Shown piece by piece: positions 45,790 to 54,327 of a stretch of 64,000 bases of DNA. The notes beneath the pieces are model-generated. The model worked only from the letters and a program-made list of their open reading frames with translations, had not been told where the DNA came from and searched no databases. Every line of letters starts with the position of its first letter. Positions within the stretch are counted from its first letter, which is position 1. The position numbers and the translations under genes are program-made. The DNA lies in the NCBI GenBank assembly GCA_051747385.1, contig JBNJGB010000008.1, forward strand, positions 124,001-188,000. Reading direction: 5' to 3'. Source of the DNA: JBNJGB01 sp051747385. GTDB lineage: Bacteria > Myxococcota_A > UBA9042 > PHBI01 > JACKFB01.

Positions 45790-46937
45790 TGGGGACCTGT
45801 GAACGATACGAGCGGGCGGTGCTCGACGGCGCATCGGTCGACGGTGGGCTGCAGGGGCACCTGGCCGAGTGTCCCCACTGCGCCGAGGCCGCCGAGCGGC
45901 AGACGCGCTACGAGCGCACCATGGAGGCGGCGCGGCGGAGCCTGGAGGCCGACGTGACCCTGTCTCCCGGGGCGTGGGTGCGCGTGCGCGACGCCGTGGA
46001 CGACAGAGCCCGCCGTCGCCACCGGCGAGCGGTGTGGGTGCCCCTGGTCGCGGCTGCGGCGGCCGCGGCGCTCGTGCTGGTCGTGGACCTGCCGGGCGAG
46101 CGGCGGGAGGAGACGCCCGGGCCGGAGGCCGCGGCCCCCGCGACGACCGCCCCGTTCGTGACGGAGCCCGCGCAGCCCGAGCAGGACCCCTCGGCCGGGG
46201 AGGCGGCGCCGACCGTGGCGGTGGGCGATGTCCTGGAGGCGGGCGCGGACGGAAGACGGATCGCGGCCTTCGACCAGCACCTCCTGACCCTCGAGCCGCA
46301 CGCCCGCGTCCGCGTCGACGCCTGGCGCCCCGAGGCCGTCGTGCTCCACGTGCTGGACGGGGAGCTGACCTGCGACGTGGCCCGCGAGCGGCCGGACGAC
46401 CTCTTCGAGGTGCGGTCGGACGCCGCCCGCGTGCGGGTGCTGGGCACGACGTTCACCGTGGCCGTGGACGACGCAGGCTCGACGAAAGTTCGCGTGACCC
46501 ACGGGCGGGTGTCCGTGACGGGCCCGAGCGGGGATGTCCGAGCGCTGGACGCCGGACAAACGACGCGGATCACGCCGCAGCCCGCGGTCGCGGAGTCCGC
46601 CGGGGACGAGCCTGCCGACGAGCCGAGCGCGTCGGAATCCACCTCTGCGGAGTCCGCTGGGGACCGCAGCACGTCGGCGCGGGCCTCCGGGGAGTCCGCG
46701 TCGGCCCCGGGTGACGACCGCAGCCGGGACCGGGGCGTGGAGGTCATCGAGATCGACGTCCCGCCCCAGGCCATGGAGCCCCCGGACGAGCGGACCTCGG
46801 CCTCGGAGCCCACCACGCCGGAGCGCCGCGACCGTCCGGCGCCGGAGCCGGAGCGCGAGGAGCACCCGGGCGACGACGAGGACCTGAAGGTCATCGAGAT
46901 CGACGTCCCGCCGCAGCGGGCGCCGGACACCCCGTAG
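45789..46937 (+). CDS. Anti-sigma factor with zinc-finger head and FecR-like domain
   Basis: Membrane regulator (382 aa) predicted to hold the adjacent ECF sigma factor inactive. The cytoplasmic head has the zinc anti-sigma motif H24-x3-C28-x2-C31 (GHLAECPHC). One TM helix (about 79-102) is followed by a periplasmic FecR-type beta domain (HLLTLEPHARVRVDAW, LLGTTFTVAV-like VLGTTFTVAVDD, RVTHGRVSVTG). The last 130 residues are low-complexity Ser/Glu/Pro and contain the same nonapeptide twice, VIEIDVPPQ, near 319-327 and 368-376. The start overlaps the sigma stop. The mobile element copy 4 begins six bases after the stop. Confidence 0.8.
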   Translation: MGTCERYERAVLDGASVDGGLQGHLAECPHCAEAAERQTRYERTMEAARRSLEADVTLSPGAWVRVRDAVDDRARRRHRRAVWVPLVAAAAAAALVLVVDLPGERREETPGPEAAAPATTAPFVTEPAQPEQDPSAGEAAPTVAVGDVLEAGADGRRIAAFDQHLLTLEPHARVRVDAWRPEAVVLHVLDGELTCDVARERPDDLFEVRSDAARVRVLGTTFTVAVDDAGSTKVRVTHGRVSVTGPSGDVRALDAGQTTRITPQPAVAESAGDEPADEPSASESTSAESAGDRSTSARASGESASAPGDDRSRDRGVEVIEIDVPPQAMEPPDERTSASEPTTPERRDRPAPEPEREEHPGDDEDLKVIEIDVPPQRAPDTP

Positions 46938-46943
46938 CTCGGG

Positions 46944-47108
46944 ACGGGGCCATCGCAAAGTCGGAGAGGTGAGGGCCGTGCGGCGGTACGCCGCCCAGCG
47001 CCGGATTACACTCGCTCGGAAACGATGGGTTCTGCGCGTCTGAGAGCAGGCAAGGGCAGGGGCAAGGGCAAAGGCAAGGGAGGGCGGTCGACTTCGCGAC
47101 CGCCCTGG
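46944..47108 (+). repeat. CAAGGG-containing inverted-repeat element, copy 4 (165 bp, diverged)
   Basis: Same length and order as the array units, but older looking. The left tip reads ACGGGGCCA in place of CCAGGGCAA, the right end has CTTCGCGAC, and only three of five hexamers remain exactly CAAGGG. No matching 8-bp flanks remain (AGCTCGGG versus AGCGGTTG). It occupies the gap between the anti-sigma gene and the CysZ-like gene. Confidence 0.8.
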
Positions 47109-47148
47109 AGCGGTTGACCGCCCGTGGGCGGCGCCGCATCATCCCGCC

Positions 47149-47946
47149 ATGTCGCGACTGGAGCCCACGCGCCGGGTGGGGGCGGCCGAGGCCGTCTGGG
47201 GTCTCCTCGCCGGCCTGCGCCTCTGCCTCGGCGATCTCCGGATGCGGCGCAAGGTGGCCGCGAGCCTGGCGGTGAACGCGGTGGCGTTCCTGCTGTTCGT
47301 CGCGGCCCTGCTGTGGGGGGCATTCTCCCTGGTAGACGCACTGGTCGGCGGCCCGCCGCCTCCTCCGGACGCCGGCTGGATCGAGGCGACCTGGGGCTGG
47401 CTCCGGGAGGGGCTGGGCTGGCTGCTGCGCGTGGCCCTCGTCGTCGGCACGATGCTCGTGGCCCCGCCCCTGTTCAACCTGGTCGCGTCGATCCTCCTCC
47501 CCGTGTTCCACGGGCCGGTCTGGGAGGCCGCGCGCAGGCGGGCCGGCGGCCCCTCCCTCGCCCATGCGCCGGGTGGCTTCCGCGTGACGGCCGGTGTCGT
47601 CGCGACGGAGGTCCGGCGCCTCGTGCGCTTCCTGGGCCTGACCCTGCTGATCCTTCCCCTGAACCTGGTGCCGGGCGTCGGCAGCGTCGTCTACCTCGCA
47701 GCCCAGCTCCTGCTCGCCGCCCACGCGCTGGGCTGGGACCTGCTGTCCTATCACTTCGAGCTCCACGGGCTGTCCTACGCCGAGCAGAAGCGCTGGCTCC
47801 GCGGACAGCGGAGCATGGTGCTGGCCATGGGCGGCGTGGGGACCCTCCTGTGCACGGTGCCCGTGGCCCAGCTCCTGTTCGTGACCACGAACGTGGCCGG
47901 CGGGGGCCTCGTCTCGGCGTGGCTCGACGGGGCGCCCCGGAAGTAG
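47149..47946 (+). CDS. EI24/CysZ-like multi-pass membrane protein
   Basis: Inner-membrane protein of 265 residues with the EI24 (CysZ/YhgN-type) fold. Hydrophobic segments lie near 37-62, 90-125, 165-210 and 225-260. Family-like features include the N-terminal GLRLCLGDLRMRRKVAASL helix, PPLFNLVASILLPVFHGPVWE, an LLILPLNLVPGVGSVVYL segment and the GWDLLSYHFELHGLSYAEQKRWL block, which matches the conserved DY/RRGxSFxEkr region. CysZ itself is a sulfate channel, but for such distant members the function is not established. A single gene, framed by element copy 4 upstream and a convergent HEAT lipoprotein six bases downstream. Confidence 0.8.
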   Translation: MSRLEPTRRVGAAEAVWGLLAGLRLCLGDLRMRRKVAASLAVNAVAFLLFVAALLWGAFSLVDALVGGPPPPPDAGWIEATWGWLREGLGWLLRVALVVGTMLVAPPLFNLVASILLPVFHGPVWEAARRRAGGPSLAHAPGGFRVTAGVVATEVRRLVRFLGLTLLILPLNLVPGVGSVVYLAAQLLLAAHALGWDLLSYHFELHGLSYAEQKRWLRGQRSMVLAMGGVGTLLCTVPVAQLLFVTTNVAGGGLVSAWLDGAPRK

Positions 47947-47952
47947 GGCGCG

Positions 47953-48933
47953 TCAGGGGGCTCCCGCAGGCAGGCCCCGATCCAGGTCGGCGCGGCAGCC
48001 GCGGGTCTCGCACCAGGCCCGCCACTGCTCGGCGGTGCTGAGGCCCTCGCTGCCGGTGATGTCCTGGAGCGCCCGGATGGTCGCCCGCCGCACGCTGGGC
48101 AGCGGGTCGTCCAGGCGGCCGATGAGGAAGGGGATCCCGCCCGTGTCGTGAAGGGCGCCCAGCGTCTCGATGGAGACCAGCCGGACGAAGCGATCCCGGT
48201 GGGTGGCGCCGAGCCGCGCGAGGGGCAGGGCGGCTGGGACCCGGGCCTCGCGCACCACCTCCGCCAGGAAGGCGAACATGCCGGGGTTCATCCCCGCCAG
48301 GGTGTCGTAGTCCATGGCCAGGTGCGCCTCCAGCACCTCCCGGGCGGGCCGGTCGCCCACGTCTGCGTCGAGGCGGTCCAGCGCCATCAGCACCGCGGCC
48401 TCCACGGCCGGCTGCCCGGCGTTCCGCGCGCGCCCCAGCGCCTCGCGGAGCGGCTCGAGGCTCTCCGGGCGAGCGAGGCGCGCCAGGGCACGGGCCGAGC
48501 GGGCGCGGACCTCCCAGCGCGTGTCCTCCGTCAGGTCGTGCAGCACGGGGAGCGCCCGGTCGTCGTCGAGCTGTCCCAGGAGGTCGACGGCGCGCAGGAC
48601 CCAGTAGCCGTCCGCCGCCCCGGCGCTCTCGAGGGCGTCCACGAGGTCCGGGACCACGCCGGACCCGTGCTGCATCAGGGCGGTCGCGGGGGCGCAGCCC
48701 ATGACGCGGTTGCAGCGGCGCCGCTGCTTCATCCGGGCGAGCTGATCGCGGGCCCGGCCGCGCGCCTCCGCGTCCAGGGTCGGCCCCTCCGGTGCCTCTG
48801 GCTCCTGCGCGTCGACGGTCGGCTCCTCGACGGGCGCGGGCGCCTCCTCCGGCCCCCGCTCCGGCTCCTCCCGACAGGAGGGCAAGGCGAGCAGGGCGGC
48901 GAGGAGAAGCAGGGGCAGGGCGACGCGCGACAT
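47953..48933 (-). CDS. HEAT-repeat lipoprotein
   Basis: Envelope lipoprotein of 326 residues. The signal peptide LPLLLLAALLALPSC gives the lipidated Cys (about 20), followed by an acidic Pro/Glu-rich linker (about 21-60). The rest consists of HEAT-like repeats (LVDALESAGAADGYWVLRAVDLLGQL, WEVRARSARALARLARPES and VRRATIRALQDITG fragments) that should form a curved protein-binding scaffold. The final segment has two Cys (WCETRGC). ATG 48933 follows CGAGGA at seven bases and puts the signal peptide at the N-terminus. It is divergent, by 49 bp, from the glucodextranase-C-like lipoprotein. No enzymatic motif is visible. Confidence 0.78.
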   Translation of the reverse strand: MSRVALPLLLLAALLALPSCREEPERGPEEAPAPVEEPTVDAQEPEAPEGPTLDAEARGRARDQLARMKQRRRCNRVMGCAPATALMQHGSGVVPDLVDALESAGAADGYWVLRAVDLLGQLDDDRALPVLHDLTEDTRWEVRARSARALARLARPESLEPLREALGRARNAGQPAVEAAVLMALDRLDADVGDRPAREVLEAHLAMDYDTLAGMNPGMFAFLAEVVREARVPAALPLARLGATHRDRFVRLVSIETLGALHDTGGIPFLIGRLDDPLPSVRRATIRALQDITGSEGLSTAEQWRAWCETRGCRADLDRGLPAGAP

Positions 48934-48982
48934 GGGGAGTCCTCGCTGGACAGCGGAGATCTCCATGTAGCATCGTCGAGCG

Positions 48983-50128
48983 GTGGGGTGCACGGGCCGT
49001 AGGCGAGCGTGGAGGGCGGCGTGCCTCGCGGCGCTGGCCGCGGCGTGCCTCGCCCCGGGATGCGCACACCCCGGGGACGGCGCCCTGGTGATCCCGGACC
49101 CGGCCGGAGACGACCACGGGCCCGGGACCTACGTGTATCCGTCGGGGGACGCCTATCGGCCCGGCTCGTTCGACCTCCGAGAGCTTCGCCTGGTCCCCGA
49201 CGGAGACGAGGTCGTCGTCGAGGCACACTTCGCCCGGGCCGTGCCCGTGGAGCGCGGCGTGCGCCTGAGCCGGAGCGAGGTCGCGGACCTCTTCCTGCCG
49301 ACCGTGGACGTCTACCTGGACATCGATCGCGGACGGGCGACGGGAGAGCGGCGCGCGCTGCGCGGCCGGCGGGTGCGGATGCCCGAGGGCGCCGGCTGGG
49401 AGGTGGCCCTCGTGCTGTCCCCCGTGCCGGCCCGGCTGCGGACGGTGCTCGGCGAGCCGCCCCCGGGCACCGCCGTGTGGGTCCCGGAGCGGGTGCGGCT
49501 GGTGCGGGGTCGCGTGCTCCAGGCCCGCGTTCCGCGCGCGCTGCTCGCCGGGGTGTCCCTCGACCGGGTCGGCGTCGCGGCGGCTGTCACCGGCACCGTG
49601 TTCGCCAGCACCTTCCGGGCCCTGGTGCCGGAGGCCGTCCCCACCGCCTTCGTCCGGGAGGTCACCGAGGACGCCGGGCGCTGCGGTGAGTGGGAGGAGG
49701 AGATGGACGGGACGCCGTGCACCTTCGGAGGTTGTCGCCGGTGCGGCGTCCACCCGCGGGTCATCGACGCGCTGCACCCCGAGCCCGGGGTCCAGGAGGA
49801 GGCCCTGTCGTCCCACGACCCGGACACGCGTCGGCCGGCCACCCTGCCCATGGTCCTCCCGGACGGCGAGGAGGCGGGTCCGCAGACCCCGGCCGTCCGC
49901 GTGGAGCGGCGCATCGCCGATCGGCGCGAGGGGATGGTCACGGTCCTCCTCGGCGACGCCCCGGCGCCCCCGGTCGGCGCCCTCCTGGACGCGTACGACG
50001 AGGCGGACCGGCGGGTCGGCACGGTGGTCGTGGCCTCCGTGCACCCGGAGGGGCCCGTGGTGCTCCGGGTGGTGGACGGGGACGCCGAGCGCATCGCGCG
50101 GATCCGCTGGACCGCTCCGGCGGAGTAG
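48983..50128 (+). CDS. Lipoprotein with glucodextranase C-terminal-like (DOMON-like) carbohydrate-binding domain
   Basis: Protein of 381 residues. Signal peptide with lipobox CLAPGC (Cys about 27), then DPAGDDHGPGTYVYPSGD followed by GSFDLRELRLVPDGDEVVV, the hallmark opening of the beta-sandwich module found at the C-terminus of glucodextranases and amylopullulanases, probably binding Ca and glucan. This domain spans about 35-215. A second part has a Cys-rich turn (CGEWEEEMDGTPCTFGGCRRC) and a C-terminal beta region. No hydrolase domain is present. It lies 111 bp upstream of the carbohydrate ABC importer on the same strand, suggesting surface glucan binding for that uptake system; this is inference. 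Confidence 0.75.
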   Translation: MGCTGRRRAWRAACLAALAAACLAPGCAHPGDGALVIPDPAGDDHGPGTYVYPSGDAYRPGSFDLRELRLVPDGDEVVVEAHFARAVPVERGVRLSRSEVADLFLPTVDVYLDIDRGRATGERRALRGRRVRMPEGAGWEVALVLSPVPARLRTVLGEPPPGTAVWVPERVRLVRGRVLQARVPRALLAGVSLDRVGVAAAVTGTVFASTFRALVPEAVPTAFVREVTEDAGRCGEWEEEMDGTPCTFGGCRRCGVHPRVIDALHPEPGVQEEALSSHDPDTRRPATLPMVLPDGEEAGPQTPAVRVERRIADRREGMVTVLLGDAPAPPVGALLDAYDEADRRVGTVVVASVHPEGPVVLRVVDGDAERIARIRWTAPAE

Positions 50129-50174
50129 GCTCGGACCCGGTTCCGTCCTCCGCGATCCCGGCGACACGAGGGCG

Positions 50175-50204
50175 TTGGCAAGCCGTGGCCGGTTGTGCTT
50201 GATT
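50175..50204 (+). promoter_or_regulatory. Possible promoter for the carbohydrate ABC importer operon
   Basis: TTGGCA (50175-50180), an 18-bp spacer and TTGATT (50199-50204), 36 bases before the GTG at 50240. Confidence 0.4.
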
Positions 50205-50239
50205 GGCGGCCGTTTGCCCGCCCAGGGACGGAGGGATCC

Positions 50240-51382
50240 GTGGCCGACGTCGTCCTCGAAGGGGTCGTGAAGCGATACGCCGGCGACGTGCTGGCGGTGA
50301 AGGGCCTCGACCTGCACGTCGAGGACGGCGAGCTGATGGTGCTCGTGGGGCCGTCCGGGTGCGGGAAGTCCACCACGCTCCGGATGGTCGCCGGCCTGGA
50401 GGACATCACCTCGGGGGAGCTCCGGATCGGCGGGCGGCGGGTCAACGAGGTCGCCCCGAAGGACCGGGACATCGCCATGGTGTTCCAGAACTACGCCCTG
50501 TACCCGCACATGACCGTGCGTGAGAACATGGCCTTCGGGCTGCGGCTCCGGAAGATGCCCAGGCCGCAGATCCGCGAGCGGGTGCAGGAGGCGGCCGAGA
50601 CCCTGGGCATCGAGGGGCTCCTGGGCCGCAAGCCGAAGGCCCTGTCGGGCGGCCAGCGCCAGCGCGTCGCCATGGGGCGTGCGATGGTCCGCGAGCCCGC
50701 CGTCTTCCTGTTCGACGAGCCCCTGTCCAACCTGGACGCGAAGCTCCGGGTCCAGATGCGCCTGGAGATCGCGCGGCTGCACGGACAGCTCGGCACGACG
50801 ACGGTCTACGTGACCCACGACCAGATCGAGGCCATGACCCTGGCCGATCGCATCGCGGTCATGTCCGAGGGCGAGCTTCAACAGCTGGGCACCCCCATGG
50901 AGATCTATCACCAGCCTGCCAACCGCTTCGTGGCCGGGTTCATCGGCAGCCCGGCCATGAACTTCGTCCCGGGGCGCCTCGAGGGGGAGGGCGGGGGCCT
51001 CGCCTTCGTGGCCGACGGGCTGCGCGTCCCCCTGTCGGCCCGGCAGCGGGAGGCGATCCTCTCGGCCGGACAGCCGCGCGGCGAGGTCACCCTGGGCGTC
51101 CGGCCGCAGCAGCTGAAGCGCGCCGAGACGGAGGCCGACTTCGAGGGCCGCGTGGACATCGTGGAGCGCATGGGCGCCGAGTCGTTCGTCCACCTGTCCG
51201 TCGACGGCGCCGACGTCGTCGCCCGGGTACCCGGCGACGTCGCGGTGACGGCGGGCGCGCGCCTGCCCATCGCCGTCGCGCGGGATCACGTCCACCTGTT
51301 CGCCGCGGACGGGACCAACCTGCTGCAGGGCTGCATCCCCGCGGGAGACGCCGCGGCCCCCGACACCGGAGAGCCATCGTGA
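50240..51382 (+). CDS. Carbohydrate ABC transporter ATP-binding protein (MalK/UgpC/MsmX type)
   Basis: Cytoplasmic ATPase (380 aa) energising a sugar importer. The ABC domain has Walker A GPSGCGKST, Q-loop MVFQNYALYPHMTV, signature LSGGQRQRVAMGRA, Walker B VFLFDEPLSNLDAKLR and switch His THDQIEAMTLADRI. The regulatory OB-type (TOBE) domain of MalK-class ATPases occupies about 240-380 (FIGSPAMNFVPG, GVRPQQL). GTG 50240 follows GGAGGGA. The stop overlaps the binding-protein start by four bases (GTGA). Together with the three downstream genes it makes a full importer; the exact sugar is not evident. Confidence 0.93.
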   Translation: MADVVLEGVVKRYAGDVLAVKGLDLHVEDGELMVLVGPSGCGKSTTLRMVAGLEDITSGELRIGGRRVNEVAPKDRDIAMVFQNYALYPHMTVRENMAFGLRLRKMPRPQIRERVQEAAETLGIEGLLGRKPKALSGGQRQRVAMGRAMVREPAVFLFDEPLSNLDAKLRVQMRLEIARLHGQLGTTTVYVTHDQIEAMTLADRIAVMSEGELQQLGTPMEIYHQPANRFVAGFIGSPAMNFVPGRLEGEGGGLAFVADGLRVPLSARQREAILSAGQPRGEVTLGVRPQQLKRAETEADFEGRVDIVERMGAESFVHLSVDGADVVARVPGDVAVTAGARLPIAVARDHVHLFAADGTNLLQGCIPAGDAAAPDTGEPS

Positions 51383-52710
51383 GCATCGTACGTACCCAGC
51401 TCGTCGTCGCCCTGATCGCCTCGCTCGTCGCCGTCGCGACCGCGGCCTGCGAGAAGAAGGAGGCCGAGCCCCCCACGCAGGTCGCGGGGGAAGCCGCGAG
51501 CGCCGAGGGGGAGGAGGCCGAGGAGGCTCCAGAAGGAGCCGAGGCGCCGGCCGCGAGCGCCGAGCAGGAGGCCTCCGCCGAGCCGGAGGAGGTGGTCCTG
51601 TGGCACGCCTACCGGGCGCGGGAGAAGGCGGCCCTGGAGCAGGTCGTCGCCGCCTTCAACGAGGCGCGCGACGACGTGCGCATCCGGCTGCAGGCCGTCC
51701 CGTACGACCCGTTCGTGGACAAGATCTCCATCACCGTCCCGCGGGGGCAGGGGCCGGATGTGTTCATCTTCGCTCACAACATGATCGGGCCCTGGGTGGA
51801 CAAGGGGCTGCTGGCGCCGCTCGGGACCCGCGTACCCCAGGGCGCCCTGGAGGCGTTCCTCCCGCAGACGGTGAAGGCCCTCGTCTACCGGAAGAACCTC
51901 TACGGCCTCCCGCTGGCCTTCAAGTCCCTGGCGCTCTTCTACAACCGGGCGCTGCTGGACGAGGCCCCGGAGACCATGGAGGACCTGCTGACGGAGGTGA
52001 AGGGGACGCAGGATCCCGATGCGGGCACCTGGGGCTTCGTCTACGAAGCCGGGCTGCTCTACAACCACGCGCCCTGGATGCACGCGTTCGGCGGGCGGGT
52101 GTTCGGGGAGGACGGGCAGCCGGCCCTGGACACCCCGGCGCAGGTGGAGGCCCTCGAGTTCGCCCGCTCCCTCCACCGGGAGCACCGGGTCCTGCCCAAG
52201 GGCATCAACGCCTTCATGGTGACGAGCCTGTTCAACGAGGGGAAGGCCGTCGCCTGCCTCAACGGGCCCTGGTTCCGCGCGGAGATCGACGAGGGCGTGG
52301 AGTACGGGGTCGCGCCCATCCCGTCCGTGGAGGGGAGTCCCGCCGCCCCGTACCTCGGCATCGAGTCGGTGTTCGTCTCGGCGAAGAGCGAGCAGAAGGA
52401 CGCCGCGGTGCAGGTCGCGCTGTACCTGGCCGGCGAGGAGGCCGCGAAGGTCCGGATGGAGGAGGGCCAGCAGCCCGTGGCCCACGCGGCGACCGTCCGG
52501 GCGGGCGCGGAGGAGGATTCGGCCCTGGCGACCTTCGTCGAGCAGGCCGAGGACGCGGTGGTCATGCCCGCGCGGCCGGAGATGCAGCTCGTCTGGTCCA
52601 CCATGGACATGGCCGTCCGCGGCGCCGTCTTCGGCGACAAGGACCCCGCCGAGGCCCTGGAGAAGGCCCAGGCCAAGGTCGTCGAGGACATCGGGAAGCG
52701 AGGGAAGTAG
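51379..52710 (+). CDS. Extracytoplasmic sugar-binding lipoprotein (MalE type)
   Basis: Solute-binding protein of 443 residues that captures the sugar and delivers it to the permease. The signal peptide ends in the lipobox ATAAC (Cys24), followed by an unusually long acidic Ala/Glu linker to about 70. The binding domain begins VVLWHAYRAREKAALEQVV and shows family features YDPFVDKI, GPDVFIFAHN, YGLPLAFKSLALFYN, FNEGKAVACLNGPWF and YLGIESVFVSAKS. Similarity is closest to maltose/maltodextrin-binding proteins. It is coupled to the ATPase by a GTGA overlap, and its stop TAG is directly followed by the next GTG start. Confidence 0.9.
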   Translation: MSIVRTQLVVALIASLVAVATAACEKKEAEPPTQVAGEAASAEGEEAEEAPEGAEAPAASAEQEASAEPEEVVLWHAYRAREKAALEQVVAAFNEARDDVRIRLQAVPYDPFVDKISITVPRGQGPDVFIFAHNMIGPWVDKGLLAPLGTRVPQGALEAFLPQTVKALVYRKNLYGLPLAFKSLALFYNRALLDEAPETMEDLLTEVKGTQDPDAGTWGFVYEAGLLYNHAPWMHAFGGRVFGEDGQPALDTPAQVEALEFARSLHREHRVLPKGINAFMVTSLFNEGKAVACLNGPWFRAEIDEGVEYGVAPIPSVEGSPAAPYLGIESVFVSAKSEQKDAAVQVALYLAGEEAAKVRMEEGQQPVAHAATVRAGAEEDSALATFVEQAEDAVVMPARPEMQLVWSTMDMAVRGAVFGDKDPAEALEKAQAKVVEDIGKRGK

Positions 52711-54327
52711 GTGGCGGACCCGGGGAGCCCGACATCCGCCGCGCTCCGGGGCGCCCTGGCCGTGGCCCTCGCGGTGTCCTGCGTCGCCGGCGCGGCCACG
52801 GGGCTCGCCCGCTACCTCACCTCCCTGGATCACCGGGACGCCGTCCTGGAGGCGGTCGCGGAGCGCGCGGACGCCCTGGCGGCCCGGGTGGCGGCCGGCG
52901 GCGCCCTGGCGGCCCGCGACGTGGAGGACGCCGCCGCTGTCGCCGTGGTGGTCGCGGGAGCAGTGGACGGCTTCGGGATCGCCCGCGGTGCGGAGGTCGC
53001 GGTCGACCGGGTGCTCGACCCCGTGGCCGCCCCCGCCGACGCGGACACCCACCGCCGGGCCCTCGTGGACCGGAGCGCCGCCCTCGCGGACGGGTCCGCC
53101 GAGCGCTTCGACGTGCGGGAGGCCGGGGACGCCGTGCTCGTCAGCGCCGTGGCGCCCGTCCTGGAGGGAGGCGACTACCAGGGGATGGTGCGGATCGTCC
53201 GGCGCGTGGGAGAGGCGCCCGACCCCGTGCCGGGCTGGCGGCTGTCGCTCGGCGTCCTCCTGGCGGCGCTCGCCGCGTTCCTCGCCCTGCGCGCCGGCGC
53301 TCCGCCGACGGTACCCCTGGGTGTGATCGGAGCGGCGGCCGCGGCCTTCGTCGTGCTCGCCATGCCCGGGACGTTCATCGGCTGGGCCGCCGCGGTGGCG
53401 GGGGTGGCCACGGCGGTCTTCGCTCGGCCCCTCGCGGGCGTCTTCCGCGGCCTCCGGGAGCAGCCGGGGACCTACGCCTACATCGCGCCGGCGATCCTCG
53501 CGATGGTCGTGCTGGTGTTCGTGCCCTTCGCCATGGGCGTGGCCCTGGCGTTCTTCGACGCGGACGGCCGGCCCGTGGGGCTGGCCAACTTCGCCGAGAT
53601 CCTGGCCCCCGACGAGACCTCGGACACGAACTTCTACTGGACCCTGTTCATCACGGTCGCCTGGACGGCCTCGAACGTGGTCCTGCACCTGGCCATCGGC
53701 CTCGGCCTCGCCCTGGTGCTGAACCGCCCGAGCCTGCGGTTCCGGGGGCTGTATCGCATCCTCCTCATCGTCCCCTGGGCGGTGCCGAACTACATCACGG
53801 CGCTCCTCTGGAAGTGGATGTTCAACACCCAGTACGGCGCCGTGAACGCCTTTCTGGCCGTGTTCGGCATCGACCGCGTCGACTGGCTCGGGAACAGCGT
53901 CCTGACGAACTTCACGGCGAACCTGGTGACCAACGTGTGGCTGGGCTTCCCCTTCATGATGGTCGTCTCCCTCGGCGCCCTGCAGTCCATCCCGCGAGAG
54001 CTGTACGAGGCCGCCACCATCGACGGGGCCGGGCGGGTGCAGGCCTTCCGCCACGTGACCGTGCCGCTCCTCAAGCCGGCCCTGTTGCCGGCCATCATCC
54101 TGGGGAGCATCTGGACCTTCAACATGTTCAACGTCATCTACCTGGTGAGCGGCGGGGCGCCCGACAACGAGACGAACATCCTCATCACCGAGGCGTACCA
54201 CGCGTTCAAGGTCCTCCAGCGCGAGGGCTTCGCGGCGGCCTACGCCCTGCTCATCTTCGTCATCCTCTACGCCTACGGGCGCCTGACCGACCGCATCTCC
54301 CGCGCCAGCGAAGGGGCCTTCGAATGA
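52711..54327 (+). CDS. Sugar ABC permease (MalF type) with N-terminal sensor-like extension
   Basis: Integral membrane permease of 538 residues, about 200 longer than a minimal MalF. The first TM (about 12-32) is followed by about 140 hydrophilic residues with VLEGGDYQGMVRIVRRV near the end, reminiscent of a cache/dCache-type extracytoplasmic domain; two or three further TMs lie near 175-235. The core permease starts around 250 (TYAYIAPAILAMVVLVFVPF). The EAA loop, EAATIDGAGRVQAFRHVTVP, docks on the ATPase. The GTG begins immediately after the preceding TAG, and the stop overlaps malG (ATGA). Whether the extension senses ligand is unknown. Confidence 0.88.
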   Translation: MADPGSPTSAALRGALAVALAVSCVAGAATGLARYLTSLDHRDAVLEAVAERADALAARVAAGGALAARDVEDAAAVAVVVAGAVDGFGIARGAEVAVDRVLDPVAAPADADTHRRALVDRSAALADGSAERFDVREAGDAVLVSAVAPVLEGGDYQGMVRIVRRVGEAPDPVPGWRLSLGVLLAALAAFLALRAGAPPTVPLGVIGAAAAAFVVLAMPGTFIGWAAAVAGVATAVFARPLAGVFRGLREQPGTYAYIAPAILAMVVLVFVPFAMGVALAFFDADGRPVGLANFAEILAPDETSDTNFYWTLFITVAWTASNVVLHLAIGLGLALVLNRPSLRFRGLYRILLIVPWAVPNYITALLWKWMFNTQYGAVNAFLAVFGIDRVDWLGNSVLTNFTANLVTNVWLGFPFMMVVSLGALQSIPRELYEAATIDGAGRVQAFRHVTVPLLKPALLPAIILGSIWTFNMFNVIYLVSGGAPDNETNILITEAYHAFKVLQREGFAAAYALLIFVILYAYGRLTDRISRASEGAFE

